64,000 nt of DNA from Macrosoma leucophasiata (GCA_036365455.1 JAWQUS010000020.1:7785001-7849000), one strand, 5' to 3'. Positions 1 through 12,312 are shown, counted from the stretch's first letter. Made by a program: numbers and translations. Notes: a model not told the origin generated them from the letters alone.

Positions 1-1942
1 CCAAAGAGAGGCGAGTCACCACCGCCGGATCTTACACCATAGGCCCAGCCAGCTAGTCCCAGTTCAGCCACATAGCCCAAAGTTTGGCGAATCACTTATC
101 TTTACAATAGTCCCATATATTCTGCGGGGTCTGTCTGTGTCGTATTAACTATTGATGCAGTCAGAGAGAGGTCCCACCGAATATAACCCATTACAAAGTA
201 GGTCAAAATTCTCGAAAGGGCCTCTACGTGTTGGACTCCTCATGTCCCCGCGCAAGCCTGACAAAGGTCCGGGGTTCAAATTGGATCCCGTGCTGACGAG
301 AGACATAGTAAAAATAAGTATCTAATAATAATTAAACAGTAAGTGACCTGATATCAGTGAGCAAGGATAACAGAAAACTTCTTATGATGATAAATAAATC
401 TGATAACAGTTTTCAAGGAAAGATCAACGAGAAGAATATACGCGAAATAAATCCGAAAACTAGTTTTATTTCAATGAGAGCAGCTCGCGAAAACCTAAGA
501 ACATACTAAGAAGAAAAAGAGCCGGACGAATTGTGAACCGCCTCCTTTTTTCGAAGTCGGTTAAAAAGGCAGCAAAGGACAGACAGATAGTAAATAATAA
601 AGAAATAACGTAGATATTTTTATTCAAAGACCTTTTTGTTCGAAGTGCTTGCTGCATTATAATATAGTCGATTTATTTTTATCATTATTAGCCATTTTTC
701 TGTTGTTATGAAATTATTTTTATAATATTTATAACAGCGCAGTTTGGCTATGAAACTCTAAACTTTTAATAAATGCATTAAATAAGGTAGGAGGATATTT
801 TATATAATTAACCTCTTTAGTGTTCATCACTAAAGAGGTTAATTATCTAAAATATCCTTGATTGACATAAACAAATTATCGATATGGTAAAATCCCTACA
901 AAGGTGAGGTTATAAAATAGAAGTAATTCACGTATTTGTTATTATTTTATAGTTAATTCTTATGCATTCAAAGCATTCATATTATAAAACCTGTTAATTT
1001 TGTCTATCCGTTTATGTATAAAAGTGTTGTATCAGAACTAAAGCCTTGCATTTAGAGAGCCAAACATTTAATTCTTACTTACATGTGAAATGAATGAATA
1101 AGTGGGTTTACATTCTTAAATGAGTTATATTCAGGTACTGCACAAGCAACCATCATTATTTATGTACAATAAACATCAGTAAACCTTAAATTTAATACAA
1201 ATAAAAGGAAATTGTTGTGTTCACGACTAACGCCAAGCTGTCTCAGGCCGAGAACGTGTCTGTAAATGGTCCTGACTATCTATCTCGCTCTCACACATGC
1301 GTATAATATATTCTGTCTCTTTGTATTGCCAATCTATTTAACGAAGTAGATAATAAATCTATGGTTACCCCCTAAACAAAAGTGTACCTGCCTACCTCAC
1401 ATTACCTCACAGGATGAAAGTGAGCATATTCAGAAATTGTATCCATGAGGAATGAATCTTTCAATATAAACGCGTTGCCACTCCTGAGATCTAAGTAGTT
1501 TCTGTCACAGAGGGGAAATATCTCAGATCCCAGGATTGGCAACGGGCAAACGGTCTCTGGTTTTGTGTAGTTATCACTTACATCCATTTGAACTACATCC
1601 GTTTGCCACCATTATTACAAAAAAACAAATTGTTATGCCTCTGCGCCGAGATTGTTGCTATGGGTCGTAATGTAACTACAAGATTCTTTAGCATGACTGC
1701 GTTTTTATCTAATAAAGTAGATACCAAAGCATAAATTCAAAGTTGAATTTGCTTCAACTAACATAACGAGACGTTTGTGAGGTGAAATGAAACAGTTTAA
1801 GCCTTTAAACATGCATTTTATGATAGAAAATAGCTAGATAGCACTTAGCATCCCAGCGATTGATGAATCAATTTATTAAAAAAAAGGTTTATTATGAAAG
1901 TATCTTTAAACCAACTTCAACTCTAGTTCTATCAATTTCAAT
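1..1942. other. Non-coding left flank
   Basis: I see no supportable exon here. Bases 460-660 carry a dispersed lepidopteran-type repeat (the motif around 468-505 recurs in opposite orientation near 58855-58900 and 63665-63705). Bases about 1460-1590 are a decayed copy of the 290-bp repeat family described at 36266. The first 300 bases are less AT-rich than their surroundings, but I cannot assign them. The two short open frames here overlap repeats. Confidence 0.5.
793..857. repeat. Near-perfect 30-bp hairpin
   Basis: Two 30-base arms (793-822 and 828-857) are reverse complements with a single mismatch, around a five-base loop (TTCAT). The stem contains AACCTCTTTAGTG. It lies in a stretch (1-1942) where I see no gene. 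Confidence 0.85.
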
Positions 1943-4900
1943 TCATTCCTTTTTGAGTGCTGTATCTTCCGTTTCAACTCTTTTCTGCAATGCAACAGTA
2001 GTATATGAGTGTAACAATACTTTAGATATAAATTGAAGTTTATAAATTATTTCATAGTGCTTTATTACCTTCGGTCGTAATACGAAGCAGTTTGAACAAA
2101 TTGGGGAAGAGCATTCGCATTTAGATAAATTTTTCTTTTTCTGAAAAAAGAAAATACAGTAGTTACCTCGGTGTTGCATCAGCCAAGTAAGAATTAACTG
2201 AATCTATCTCAACATGGGACTCCATGTACTATCAAAAAAGTTTCCGGTCATCCAAAATCATTGCAAATTAGACTAAGTCACCACACACAAGGCACCGACG
2301 TGACTGATCGGACATTTCCTTGATAGTACAAAAGATTTATCAGAATTTACCTCCCGTTTTTTCTTTCCTTCGATTGAATTGTTTGTCGATGAATTGTTCG
2401 TACTATTAGACTGAAACATGTAGATTTTTTTAATAAAAGTAGAAAAAACATTGAATATTAATAGTTTACTAAAGTTTTGTAATAGATTATGGTTACCGTT
2501 GCCATAACGCAAGAACAAGAGCGATGTTGTTTGGGCAATACCATTCCTTACTGCTCACTCTCTTTTTTACCAAACCGTTTTTCAATTTCACTTTTCATTG
2601 ATGGATTATTCTGAAAACCGACATTTATTGCACGGTCTTGTATAATATATAAAGGGTAAACTAATTAAATTTCTAGTTAACTTTTTTTACCCCTGGGCAC
2701 ATTATATTTGTACAGGTTGTTTTGTTTCCTTCATCTTCGCATTTTCTGTTCTGAAAGAATAGAAACGCAATTTAGCTTATAATTTATCTGCGTTTGCGCT
2801 CATTGCCCGACCCGACTCTAGCACTTTAGGTAAAGTCGGAGCGGGCGATTTGATTTACATTTTTGATTTTGACTTGTTGTATGACATAAAAAAAACATTA
2901 AATGATTTGAACTGCCTCGGTAGGCTAGTGGTAGCAGGCCACTACTACTACGCTGAGGTCCTGGGTTCGATTCCCGGGTAGGGGGTTATCAGAGATAATG
3001 GTGTAAAGTCCTTTATCACTGGTTCTATTGGGATTTTTCCATTTTCTGGAAATTTCCCAGTACCTCGAAGTTTGGTAATGTGCCCGGAGATGTCAACAGG
3101 CTCGCCCCTGTCGCCCGTGGCTGTTTGCATATATGCTTGAATGGATGCATTTACCTCTGCCTACCCCTACGAGGATTACAGGCGTGAAGTTACGCTTTTT
3201 TTATTGTATTTGATGTATCCATAGGATGAAAATGTAGATATACCGTTGGACATCGTTCTTCTAATGGTATGTGCACTTGCCGCTTCCTCGGCGGCCGGCA
3301 CGGTGGGTTATGGAAGCATCTAGCTGGCGTATTGCAAGGCGCACCAGCTCGAGATGGCCAGTAGCACGGCATGAGGTAAGGGAAGCACGAAGATGGTGGA
3401 ACACATTGCGGAAGGTGATGGCAAGACCTGGATACTAAAGGCTATCATAGAAAAAGTTGATATTATAATGAAGTGCCATCTATACCTATGTATGTGTCAT
3501 GGAAGCAGTTGGAGCACTGCAAATTCCATTAGTACCCGTAATGGCAAGTAACAGAGCAGGAGGTAGGAGAAGCACGAAATTGGTAGGATACGTTGTGTAA
3601 ATCAAGGCAGGGTACTAAAGGTTGTCATAGAAAAAGAAGAAATTATAACGAAGGAGCATCATTGGGTTATTGAATCATCTACCCGGAGTACCTTCTGCAA
3701 TCGCCTGTAATAGCCAGTTACATGACATAATGAGAGGGAATCACGAAGATGATGGGATAATTAAACATTGAAAACCTGGCTTCTAAGGACTGTCACAGAA
3801 AAGATGAAATAAATACGCTTACACTCAAAGCCCCGCAGTAGGTATAAATCTGTGTCGTGGGTGCCGTTGTACACATACACAATCACACAGACCCGAAACA
3901 AATATCTGTAGGCCATACAGGGATCGAACCCGCGACCCTTCGAATCAAACGGTCATCTCACACCGCTGGACTAACCTGTAATAGCTCAAACGAGTTTAGA
4001 ATGCTTGTAACATTGCTAACGGTATTACAAGCATGAAAATATTATAATACGGGTGTCATAGAAAAAGAAATTGATATAAAATAGCTAAAGGAAGTCATAG
4101 ACTCAGTTGAGGAAGCACGAGATTGATAGAGTATGTGTTACCCGTGTTACCTCAATTATCAATTACAATTATAAAATATCATAAGTATATTGATAGATCT
4201 TTGAAATATTTTATAAACTTTAAAGTACTGGAAAAATAAAAAAAAGAAAGCACCAGCTTACTTTTTGCAGAACACAACTGGACCTCGGTGTCAATTCTAT
4301 CTGAAACGTAATGCATTTACTGGAATATTATTACAAGATAGACCCATAATTTATTTTTAAATTTAAGATTACTTACAGGTGATGGATCATATTTAGGTTT
4401 TGTATTGAGTAAAATCTGAAAAAAAAAAAGGATTTCGATACATTTATACTGTCATGTTACGTGTTTATACGTGCATTTTTTTACCTTCATCCCGAAGCAA
4501 GTGGTACAATCGACCATACATTTGATGGGCGGACAAGACTGCAAAAAAAAGATTAATAGGTAGAGATCGGATTCAGTAGTAGTATTTTTTATTATTCACA
4601 AGAAAAGTCCTGAAGATTTTAGAGACAAAGTCTGTGTAAAGTATTTTTTTTTTGTAGTAAAAAATGTAAAAAGCGTCGGAACGTGACGACCCAATTGCCC
4701 TCTTGTGGAGGAGAATTCTTCTGATAGTGCAGTCAGTCAACCAAACAATGGCGGTCAAACCATTCCAATAGCTGGGTAGTAAATATAATATGGCGGGAAG
4801 GGCAGCAGCGTGCCGCGATAAAACTACCGCCACTGCGATGTCTGCGGTTGCCAAGCATGGCAATTATGGCATATTCCTCTATTTATACCTACTTACTCAT

Positions 4901-7900
4901 GTTGTAATTTAACTTCTGACAGGTACCTAATATCCATATTTTAACAATAAGTACTTTTTTCGAGAAAATATAAATTTACTTACTTTACAGCTGCATTTTC
5001 CCGCTGGAAAAGAAGAGCACTGAAAGAATTATAAAAAGGTCTTTTAAAGAGACAAAAACAAAAACTGTTCTCTGCAACTATTTCCAAGGAGTTTTGGCGG
5101 GAAGCTTGAAAGATGCGTGTGGTGCTCTTATTTTATTTCATTTTCTTAATGTATATTTGATTTATATTTAATAAAGTTGGTGGCATTTTGTTTGATATAG
5201 GCTTATTACAGTGCTCGTGTAAAGTGAAATAGAATAACAGTGCGAAAACACGTTCTTTCGGGTTGCCTCCAAAACTTCATTGTAAATGTTCTGATAAAGT
5301 AGCCATCGCTTTACTCGAATTACTGTGACTCTGACTGACGGACTGGTAAATTCACTGACTGACTCTTACTTTTACGTTGCTTATTACGAATACGAAATAT
5401 CGTTTTACTTGTTTTACTCTTTGTTATCAGTTTGTAAAGGGAAAATGAGACATTCTACTGATATACTTTTTACATTCGTTTATTACATTTAGTTTTATCT
5501 TAGTGATATTCTTGACTTTACATATATTTTTTATCTTATTTGACATGTATATCAATTGTTATTCACTTTAATTTATTTTCTTTGTTTTTAACATGTCATA
5601 AGAGGTGTCTGTCACCCTAAATGAATAAATGAGTTTCTGATTCTGATTTTGATTCTTGTCACTGGCAATATACATAACAAGCGATGCCATTAAATAAAAA
5701 AAAAACTATTTCCTATTTAATTTCCAAGTATTTCTATTTCCAAATTTAAATAATAGAAATGTTTATATAATTTAAATTTTAAATAATATAAATTTATATA
5801 TATATTTTTTTTTTGATAATCGCACATAATTTAATTTAAATCGTATTTTGAAAAATCATTTTAAGTTTTCATTAGAGATTTTTCATTAAAATACATGAAC
5901 ATTACTGAAAGTATCGCGCGTAGTTAAATAAGAAGTACTTACTTGAGTAGGACAAGGTGGATCATCCTGAAATCGAAAGACAATTTGAGTTGTAAAAGTA
6001 ATAACATTTTATGTCGAAGTTATAACTAAAGATTTTGGATATATGACTTCTTTAGTAGACTAACCCCCTTATTCATAAACGTACATTAGATACGTTTTAG
6101 CTATAGAATGCTTTGTCTTTGTCAGTTGCATTATCAAATGTGCAGGATAGAAAAATACAAAGGAGAGATTAGCAACACTTTAGCTAAAATACGTTTATGA
6201 ATAAGGGGTAACTCTTTAGGAAAAGGCAAAAATACTGAGAAGGGAAAGAGTTTGTTATCTATAATTATTCAAATATATATAATTGAGCTATTCTTATTCA
6301 TAAAAACAAAAATTGTACAAATTTAAAAGAATAAAACAACATTTTTAATAATACCAAAACAAACATACACATCGTGGAGCGCATGGTCCCGTGCAAGTTG
6401 GACAGGTTGGGTCCAGACAACAAGAACGACATCCGCCGCACTAACAACAATCAAAATGATACAACAACTTATCATGAGAGGAGAAAAAAAGAAAGAGCGC
6501 CTAAACTAAATAGAAAATATGATCGTACCTTTAGTGAAGATGGTAAATCTGTGTTACTCTGAAATAAAACACATTATTGATTTTAGCTTGAAACAAAACT
6601 TAAAGAATAAATGATAAAAAAATGCAGCGTGCGGTATATGAACGCACGTTTAACCTGATTGATTTTACGGTTAGTCTTACTAGTGGTGATGTATTTATTT
6701 CTTAGGTTACAATTTTATGCATGCGATTGAATAGTACGAAATAAGATCGACCTGTTTACAAATACTTCTATTTTCATCTACTAACAATATCATGTCTTCA
6801 AATAACCTTGTGATTGCAGCAACTTCGTCCACAGCAAACCTGAATTATAGCTGTTTGAGGAAACACAGGCTTGTTTTCTTTGCGTATTTTTCGGGATGTC
6901 TTCGCACCCACAATTGTGATACTTGAGAGTCCAAACATATTGTGTTCTTTGTCCAGTCGAAGAATAGTAGATAAACACTTGTCTCCGAAGCTCATGCGTT
7001 TATCAAGCATATCATCGGATTCATGACTACAAGTAGAAGTCTCTGATGAAGAAGGAGAGACCGAAGGAGAACTGAAAGAAAAGTAATAAATAAAAAATAG
7101 TAAGTAGGTGCGGTAATTTAGAAACTATTAATGTATGGATCCGTAACTTCTACCGCACAGGTGAAACAACTTAAACCAGAGCATTTGCATTTTGACCTCT
7201 GGCTTTTGTGTAGATGTCAATAAGCTGCAAGTTCACATAACATCCATGTGAGCTGGATGCTTCTTTGGCACTATAATTACATAGAAAAGTGACATAACTG
7301 ACTGTGATTCATTGCAATGTAGGGTACATTGCAATGAATCACACAGGGCAAGATAATCTTGATGTATTCAATTCTATTAAATTTAGTGTTGAAGTCTCAT
7401 TTGTGACCTTAGTTAGATATGCAAAAAAGAACTTAAGAGAAAGCTTTTTGTGCTTGTTTAATGTCTGCCTCCAAAAGAAAACTCTTTAAATTTGAGGTGG
7501 AATGAAAATGTCACAATAATTGTTATTTCAGCTGAAAGACGCCAACTGCTAAACAAACCTTCCCTCAAAGCGTCGTTTCTGTTAAATTTTGTCATCAGTA
7601 TTTTTACCTTCAACTAAACAGGTCTCCTACGTCTACCGCAAAGATGTGAACCTGTCAATGCGTTCATTTTTCTGGAAGGATATTAAATATTTGAAAATTC
7701 TTTAAGGTATTTATTGAATTAAAGTTTTTTATTACTGACCTAGAATCAGGCGATTCCACTTGATCTTCAGTCAACCATTTCATCTTTGTCAATTTTATGA
7801 TATTAGGGTTGTAGTGGGTCTCCGAATCAATATTAATGTCTGGTTCCCCATCTCTAGACACGGGTTTTGGCTGAAATGATGACAAAGTAGTTAAATAAAA

Positions 7901-8356
7901 ACCAAAAACAAGTTACAGTTAATTAATTGATATACTTACAAAAGCAACAAGTGGATCTGTGTGTTGGTCGTTGCGAATAACTTCGTTGCTTTTGTGCGTT
8001 GACAAAAGTTCGTGATGGGCTTTGGACCTTTCTACTTGAATCGTTTGATCGTGATCAGCCTGAAAGTATTCATTTCGGAAATTAATAAGTACAAAGATTT
8101 TGTAAAATTCTCATATATCTTTTAGGTTTTCTCCGTCTTGAAGTAAAATATTTACGTTGATATTGTCAATTATATCGTCTGGTATAGTCTCATCTGTTGT
8201 AATATTATGTTCGCTCGGTTTTATTTCGTTAAGGAGACATAGGTAAGTGAAATAAACATTCTGGTCTGAAGCACTACTGGCCAACTTCATAGTTGATGTC
8301 ATGTTATTGGTAACTTTCTTGAAAGGCTTCTTGTTTCTGTGAATTTCTGTATTCAT
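1943..8356 (-). CDS. Cysteine-rich multi-exon protein, function unknown
   Basis: Hand-built model, minus strand, 13 exons: 8156-8356, 7940-8059, 7740-7870, 6807-7071, 6369-6440, 5943-5966, 4984-5019, 4485-4538, 4377-4415, 4262-4300, 2691-2750, 2351-2410, 1943-2140. Every junction has AG/GT and all phases agree; only the exon 3/4 junction splits a codon. The product is about 432 residues. Residues 1-239 are hydrophilic, with no signal peptide or membrane segment. The remainder is rich in CxxC-type spacing: CCGRSCC at the end of exon 4, eight cysteines in the 24-residue exon 5, CMVDCTTC in exon 8, CECSSPICSNC in exon 13. The start sits in an AAAATG context. The exon 1 donor (gtaaat) and exon 4 donor (gttatt) are the weakest. 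Two AATAAA signals lie on the minus strand near 1870-1890, past the TGA. Exon 11 could instead read through to TAG at 2673. Metal binding is an inference; I do not recognise the family. Confidence 0.6.
2912..3196 (+). repeat. tRNA-derived SINE, copy 1
   Basis: The 5' end reads like a tRNA: an A-box-like stretch with CTAGTGGTAG and a B box, GGTTCGATTCC, near 2965. The body continues with the blocks TTTTTCCATTTTCTGG, TGTGCCCGGAGATG and CCTCTGCCTACCCC. Other copies or fragments are at 12986-13293 (minus), 26463-26685 (minus, decayed), 39116-39243 (3' half), 50665-50935 (minus, interrupted), 54416-54718 (plus, best preserved) and 56963-57082 (5' half). This copy lies in intron 10 of the cysteine-rich gene. 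Confidence 0.8.
3306..3830. repeat. Degenerate tandem repeat, about 170-187 bp unit
   Basis: Three diverged direct copies can be aligned. The shared blocks are GGAAGCACGAA (near 3381, 3569, 3738), CTAAAGG and TCATAGAAAAAG (near 3445, 3626, 3795). A fourth fragment is at about 4045-4140, beyond a SINE. The array lies in intron 10 of the cysteine-rich gene. The minus strand of the first unit reads CNTPARCFHNPPC in one frame, which resembles the gene's cysteine modules, but that frame cannot be spliced in phase. Confidence 0.6.
3835..3985 (-). repeat. Second tRNA-derived SINE family, minus copy
   Basis: Read on the minus strand this has a B-box-like GGTTCGATCC (plus-strand GGATCGAACC near 3921) and a conserved flank around the AATATCTGTAGGC block. 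A copy in the other orientation lies at 46083-46205, where the same block appears as CCTACAGATATTTGTTC. A related tRNA-like fragment is at 58440-58515. The family differs in sequence from the SINE at 2912. Confidence 0.6.
4683..4880 (+). repeat. Dispersed repeat with ACAATGGCGGTCAAACCATT core
   Basis: The core occurs here at about 4746, on the plus strand at 56228-56260, and reversed near 27680-27705 and 31415-31435. The trailing block GGCAATTATGGCATA recurs at 11467. Each copy spans up to about 240 bases and has no coding potential. I could not find terminal repeats. It lies in an intron of the cysteine-rich gene. Confidence 0.6.
5490..5660 (+). repeat. 3' tail of a non-LTR retrotransposon
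   Basis: The segment ends in a run of TTCTGATTCTGATTTTGATTC and contains ATGTCATAAGAGGTGTCTGTC. The same sequence occurs inverted at 55136-55265. A short simple-repeat end and no trace of terminal repeats fit a 5'-truncated LINE or a SINE mobilised by one (inference). Confidence 0.6.
6064..6208. mobile_element. MITE with 19-bp TIR and TAA target duplication, copy 1
   Basis: The ends are CCCCTTATTCATAAACGTA and its inverse, flanked on both sides by TAA (6061-6063, 6209-6211). A 142-bp relative with the same ends and also TAA on both sides is at 22069-22210. The 3-bp TAA duplication and short size fit PIF/Harbinger-type MITEs (established for that superfamily); the assignment is an inference. 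It lies in an intron of the cysteine-rich gene. Confidence 0.8.
6369..6440 (-). CDS. Cys-dense exon 5 of the cysteine-rich gene
   Basis: This phase-0 exon of 24 codons is bounded by ttgttag and gtatgt. Eight of 24 residues are cysteine, in the order CGGC, CC, CPTC, C, C. Together with the CCGRSCC tail of exon 4 it forms two rough repeats ending in RSCC. It is the densest part of the protein and the likeliest metal-binding or disulphide-linked segment (inference). The plus-strand reading frame over the same bases is only an antisense shadow. Confidence 0.6.
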
Positions 8357-10600
8357 TTTAGTTATATGATTGATTTTGACGTAGAATATTGAGGTAATTA
8401 CGTTTGTAGAAACATTGTGGGAAAATTGAAATCACTTTTGTGTGAAAATACAAACTATTTTGGTTATTTTGCCATGATTACAAAATTACAGTGTCAATTT
8501 AGATGATTTGTAAATGACGTAAATTATCTTTTTTATTTGAAAGAAGAATGAATATACATTAACCAAACCAGTTTCTCTCTGTGTGAAAGATTTTATTCAC
8601 AATTTTGGTTATCTATGTACAATTTGTTCATGATAACGTCCATTCTAATTTTAATCGGATGTAATAGTACTTACACCAAATTCTATAATCCCATGAAATT
8701 GTGTGATTATCTGATTAGGAAGTCATGTTTAATCTGTCATGTGTAATGTGAATGACATGGTGTGTGAACTATGTTGCGGAAGTACCCTCTATTGTAACAA
8801 GATGCTAATTTTGGAATGTTAGTTTGAACTATTTAAAATTTATTAAAATTTGACAGCATAATTATGACGACGAGATCCTAAATGTTAAAAAATATTTTGA
8901 TCTTAATCTGTTACTTTGCGAAGTTGTAGTAGGTAGTTTGCGCTACTACTACTCCTGAGCTCTGGAAGTCGATTCTGGACTTTCCTGGTTAGAGAATTTG
9001 ATAAATAAAATAGTATGACAGATGGATGGAATAAGCGTTTTTTGTCAATTACGCAGGAGTAGATACCATGTCACGAAGCCCAAAGTTTGTGAGAACGTTG
9101 GTGAGAAATTGGCTCTTTCTCTACCTGTAGCACTGTAGTTCTGCCGTATCCTGGTGGCTTTACCTGATCTGCCTCTTAATGACCAGCGGTACTGAGTTTC
9201 ACTTAGATGGTAATTTATCAACTTATATTTTCTAGCACATAGAAAGGAGATTGAGCATCGAGGGCAATGCATTTACATGATAGCTCTAGTAGGTATGTAC
9301 ATCAGTAGGCTGAAACCGGCTGAAACCACAGGTGAGTGTAATCAATATAAAAATAACCGACTTGGTAATGCTTGTATGATACTTTTAAAGCATACAAAAT
9401 GCAATGTAAACCAGACTTTTTGGGTCAATAACTTGTATCAAAACTTATTTTTCAGTTCTATTGTTTCTCTTATTATTTTATATCGACATGAGAACTCTCA
9501 ATTTTATTGAACAATGCAAGGAAACGAGCCAATAAATTATAGCCAAAGCAGACCACAGTTCACAACAGCCAGGTGTGAATGACATCAGATCGTGCAAAAA
9601 CCGTCTATATAACAAAGGAATTACAAAAAAAAACTGATTTTTACAAAGATTAACCGGCCACGACACGCTTCGTTCGTCCCCAGTTGAATCCATCGCTTTT
9701 TATGTCTGTCAGTCACTTCGTGGTAAACACTGATAATGAAGTCACATTTTCAAATTGGTGCGTGCGATCATAATTCTAAATTGCTATATTTGTATCTGAT
9801 AGATTGACAAAAAAAACTAAATTGCTCTATCTTTAATACTACTGTGTGTAGGTACCAGTGTGAACTGTACAAGAAGATAGAGTTCTTGAAAACTTCCAAT
9901 ACTTTTTCTTAGATTCGTATTTCATTTAATTTTTAGAGTTCCGTAGCCTACAAGAAACCTTTGTTAGTATTAAAAAGCTCTTATTTGTGTGGTAAAATAA
10001 AATCTTACAAAGTAATCATACAAGTGTAAGTAATTTTTTCACCTGTGTACTTCATTATGTAACCTTTAAAGCTTGTTTGTGAAAGATTAAGGTTTAAAGT
10101 GATGAGTTTTGTTAGAGTCAAGTCTGGCTGAAGTTGAATGAGAAGGGGGGAACTTCCATCCTTTCAGCTAAACGGTGTTACCTGAATGTGTGAAAAAATC
10201 ATATTAGTAGAATACCTAATTAAGTTAAAAGGAAAACTCTTACAGGCTCTACAAGTTAACGAGTATTTGTCGACCAACGGAACCCTACAGTGCGCTTGGC
10301 CTGACACGCACTTGCTAGTTTTTTTATGTAGTTCACAATAGTTCACATTGATCGTGAATCTAAAGAAATCTTCATAAAAACTAGAAACCAAAACACAGAA
10401 GCGCCGACACTTTTGAGTCATCCGATCTTTTGCCTCAGTGTCGGAAATAACTGGGCCGTACATGGCCATCTAAACTTGAATGAAATACTATTATCTATAC
10501 TTGTAATAAACCTGTAGAAGTGTAATTTCTGTACATTGAAAGTATTGAAAAAATAAATACCAGGGGATGTTACTAGATCGATACCGAACACAAATATGTG
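8357..10600. other. Intergenic, no gene seen
   Basis: This is the upstream side of the cysteine-rich gene. I see no exon with convincing splice sites or coding character. A fragment of the CCGGTCAAGTGCG repeat family lies on the minus strand at about 10230-10330. The promoter of the cysteine-rich gene should lie just right of 8356, but no clear TATA or initiator can be pinned. Confidence 0.4.
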
Positions 10601-10929
10601 ATTAGATATTTTTTTGTCTGTCTGTCTGTCTGTTTGTTCAAGCATCACACAAAATCTACCAGTCCGATTACGATGAAACTTGGTATAATAATACGTTAGT
10701 GTTTGGCGCACAACACTGGGTACTTGTTATCCCGGAAAAATGTATGTTTGTCTGTGTGTTTGTGCACGCTTATTTCAGAAATGGCTTATCCGATTTTCAA
10801 TTTTTACTAATATATTGTGGTAAGTTTCACTTAACATTTACTGTTTGTTTCATGTGAATCGGTTCAGAAATAAAAAAGTTACGACAGTTTAAAGAATCAT
10901 AACGAATATTTTTAAACTATTCTGAATCT

Positions 10930-11385
10930 ATCTTTTTTAGGGTTCCGTATCTAAAAGGTAAGAACGAATCCTATTACTCATCCTCCGCTGTCTGCCTGTC
11001 TGTCCGTCCATCCGTCTGTCTGTCCCCAGGCTGTATCTCATAAACAGTGATAGCTAGAAAGCTAAAATTTTCACAAATTATGTATTTCCGTTACCGCTAT
11101 AGCGACAAAATTGAATACTAAAAATAAGAAAATGAAAATATTAAATATTAGGGTCCCAAGCTTCAAAAATGTGTTTGTAGTACATTAAACGTGTTTTTAT
11201 TTCGTATATTTTTTGCTCGATATCAATAAGGGTATATTGTATAATAATGTAATTAGACACTTAAAATTTTCACAGAATTTTTATGTCTTAGGTATATTGT
11301 ATTTCTTACAACAAACGTAATTTTTATGCCATTTTTTTACGGAGCCCATCGTGCACGAGTTCGACTCGCACTTGGTCGTTTTTTT
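10930..11385 (-). repeat. Dispersed repeat with tetranucleotide core
   Basis: The segment opens with AGGGTTCCGTA, carries a TGTC-rich core near 10990-11030 and closes with GACTCGCACTTGG. Relatives lie at 45477-46060 (plus), 47301-47960 (plus), 52482-52870 (minus) and as a fragment at 10230-10330. In all of them a run of about four TGTC/GACA units sits at a comparable position. It looks like a single old transposon family without a preserved coding region. Confidence 0.6.
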
Positions 11386-11564
11386 CTCTGTTAGTAACAA
11401 TAAGCATACCGCATAGCAGACGCCAAAACAATCGCCGCTATGATCACCATTCAGGACGCCAAGCGTGGCAATTATGGCATATTCTTTCCTTATGACGCAC
11501 AACACTTTTAGGAGCATCTTCGGGAAAGGCTTTGTCCAGCGGAGAGGGATGGACGTCTTTCGGA

Positions 11565-11870
11565 TGTAATTATGATGATGGTGACAGTGGTGGTGGCGTT
11601 GGTGGTGCTGGCGGTGGTTTTACTGGCGATGGAGGCAATGGTGTCGGTGGTGTTGTTGGTAGTTTGGAGGCGTTGGTGGCATTGGTTGTGGTGGTGGTGG
11701 TTTTGGTGGCGTTTGCATCAGTGGTGGTATTGGTGGCGTAGGTGTTTGGTGATGGTGATGGCGTTGATGGCATTGGTAGCGATTGTAGTGGTGGAGGTGG
11801 TAGTGATGACAGTGGTCGTGGTGGTGGTGATGATGGTGGTGGTGGTGTTGGTGGCATTAGTGGGTAAAAA
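11565..11870. repeat. GGT-rich low-complexity array
   Basis: About 300 bases of imperfect GTGGTN triplet and hexamer repeats. It is open in several frames on both strands (Val/Gly/Trp-rich on plus, Pro/Thr-rich on minus) purely because of composition, so I do not call a gene. Confidence 0.85.
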
Positions 11871-12312
11871 TGTACAACGTTAATATTCAATTTTTCTCTT
11901 CTGCCGGCTCTTACGGAGTGCTTATATTATATATAGATCTATCTTTTATCTTTACAAATTGACTGAAACTTTACAAAAGTTTATAATAATTTTCTAAAAA
12001 ATTTTGCATGGAAGTTTAAAATGGCCTTTTCGAAAATACGGTTCAGCATAAGATGGATGCGCGTTTTAACACATGATTAGCATTTTTTCGCAGTCCTAGC
12101 AGCCTGAATGCTTTTATTACCGATGGCCATACGTCTAATATCGTGTACAGAGAAGCAATACTGTAAAATAGATTTTTTAGCTACCCTAAAGTGTTAATGA
12201 TCCAAAATTAACCAATATGTATATCCTAAAGCGCTGCACAAAGTCACTATTCCACGCGAATAAAGTCGCGGGAACAGCTAGTCCTGAATAAAACCATTGG
12301 ACGGTATGTGTT

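Noticed and set aside
1402..1587. 61-codon minus-strand frame downstream of the cysteine-rich gene
   Set aside because: It overlaps a decayed copy of the 290-bp repeat and has no splice link to the gene.
6374..6562. Plus-strand frame of 62 codons
   Set aside because: It runs antisense across exon 5 of the cysteine-rich gene, which has splice sites and cysteine periodicity on the minus strand.
11532..11890. Overlapping open frames of 69-106 codons on both strands
   Set aside because: They result from the GGT-rich low-complexity array; the composition removes stops in several frames at once.
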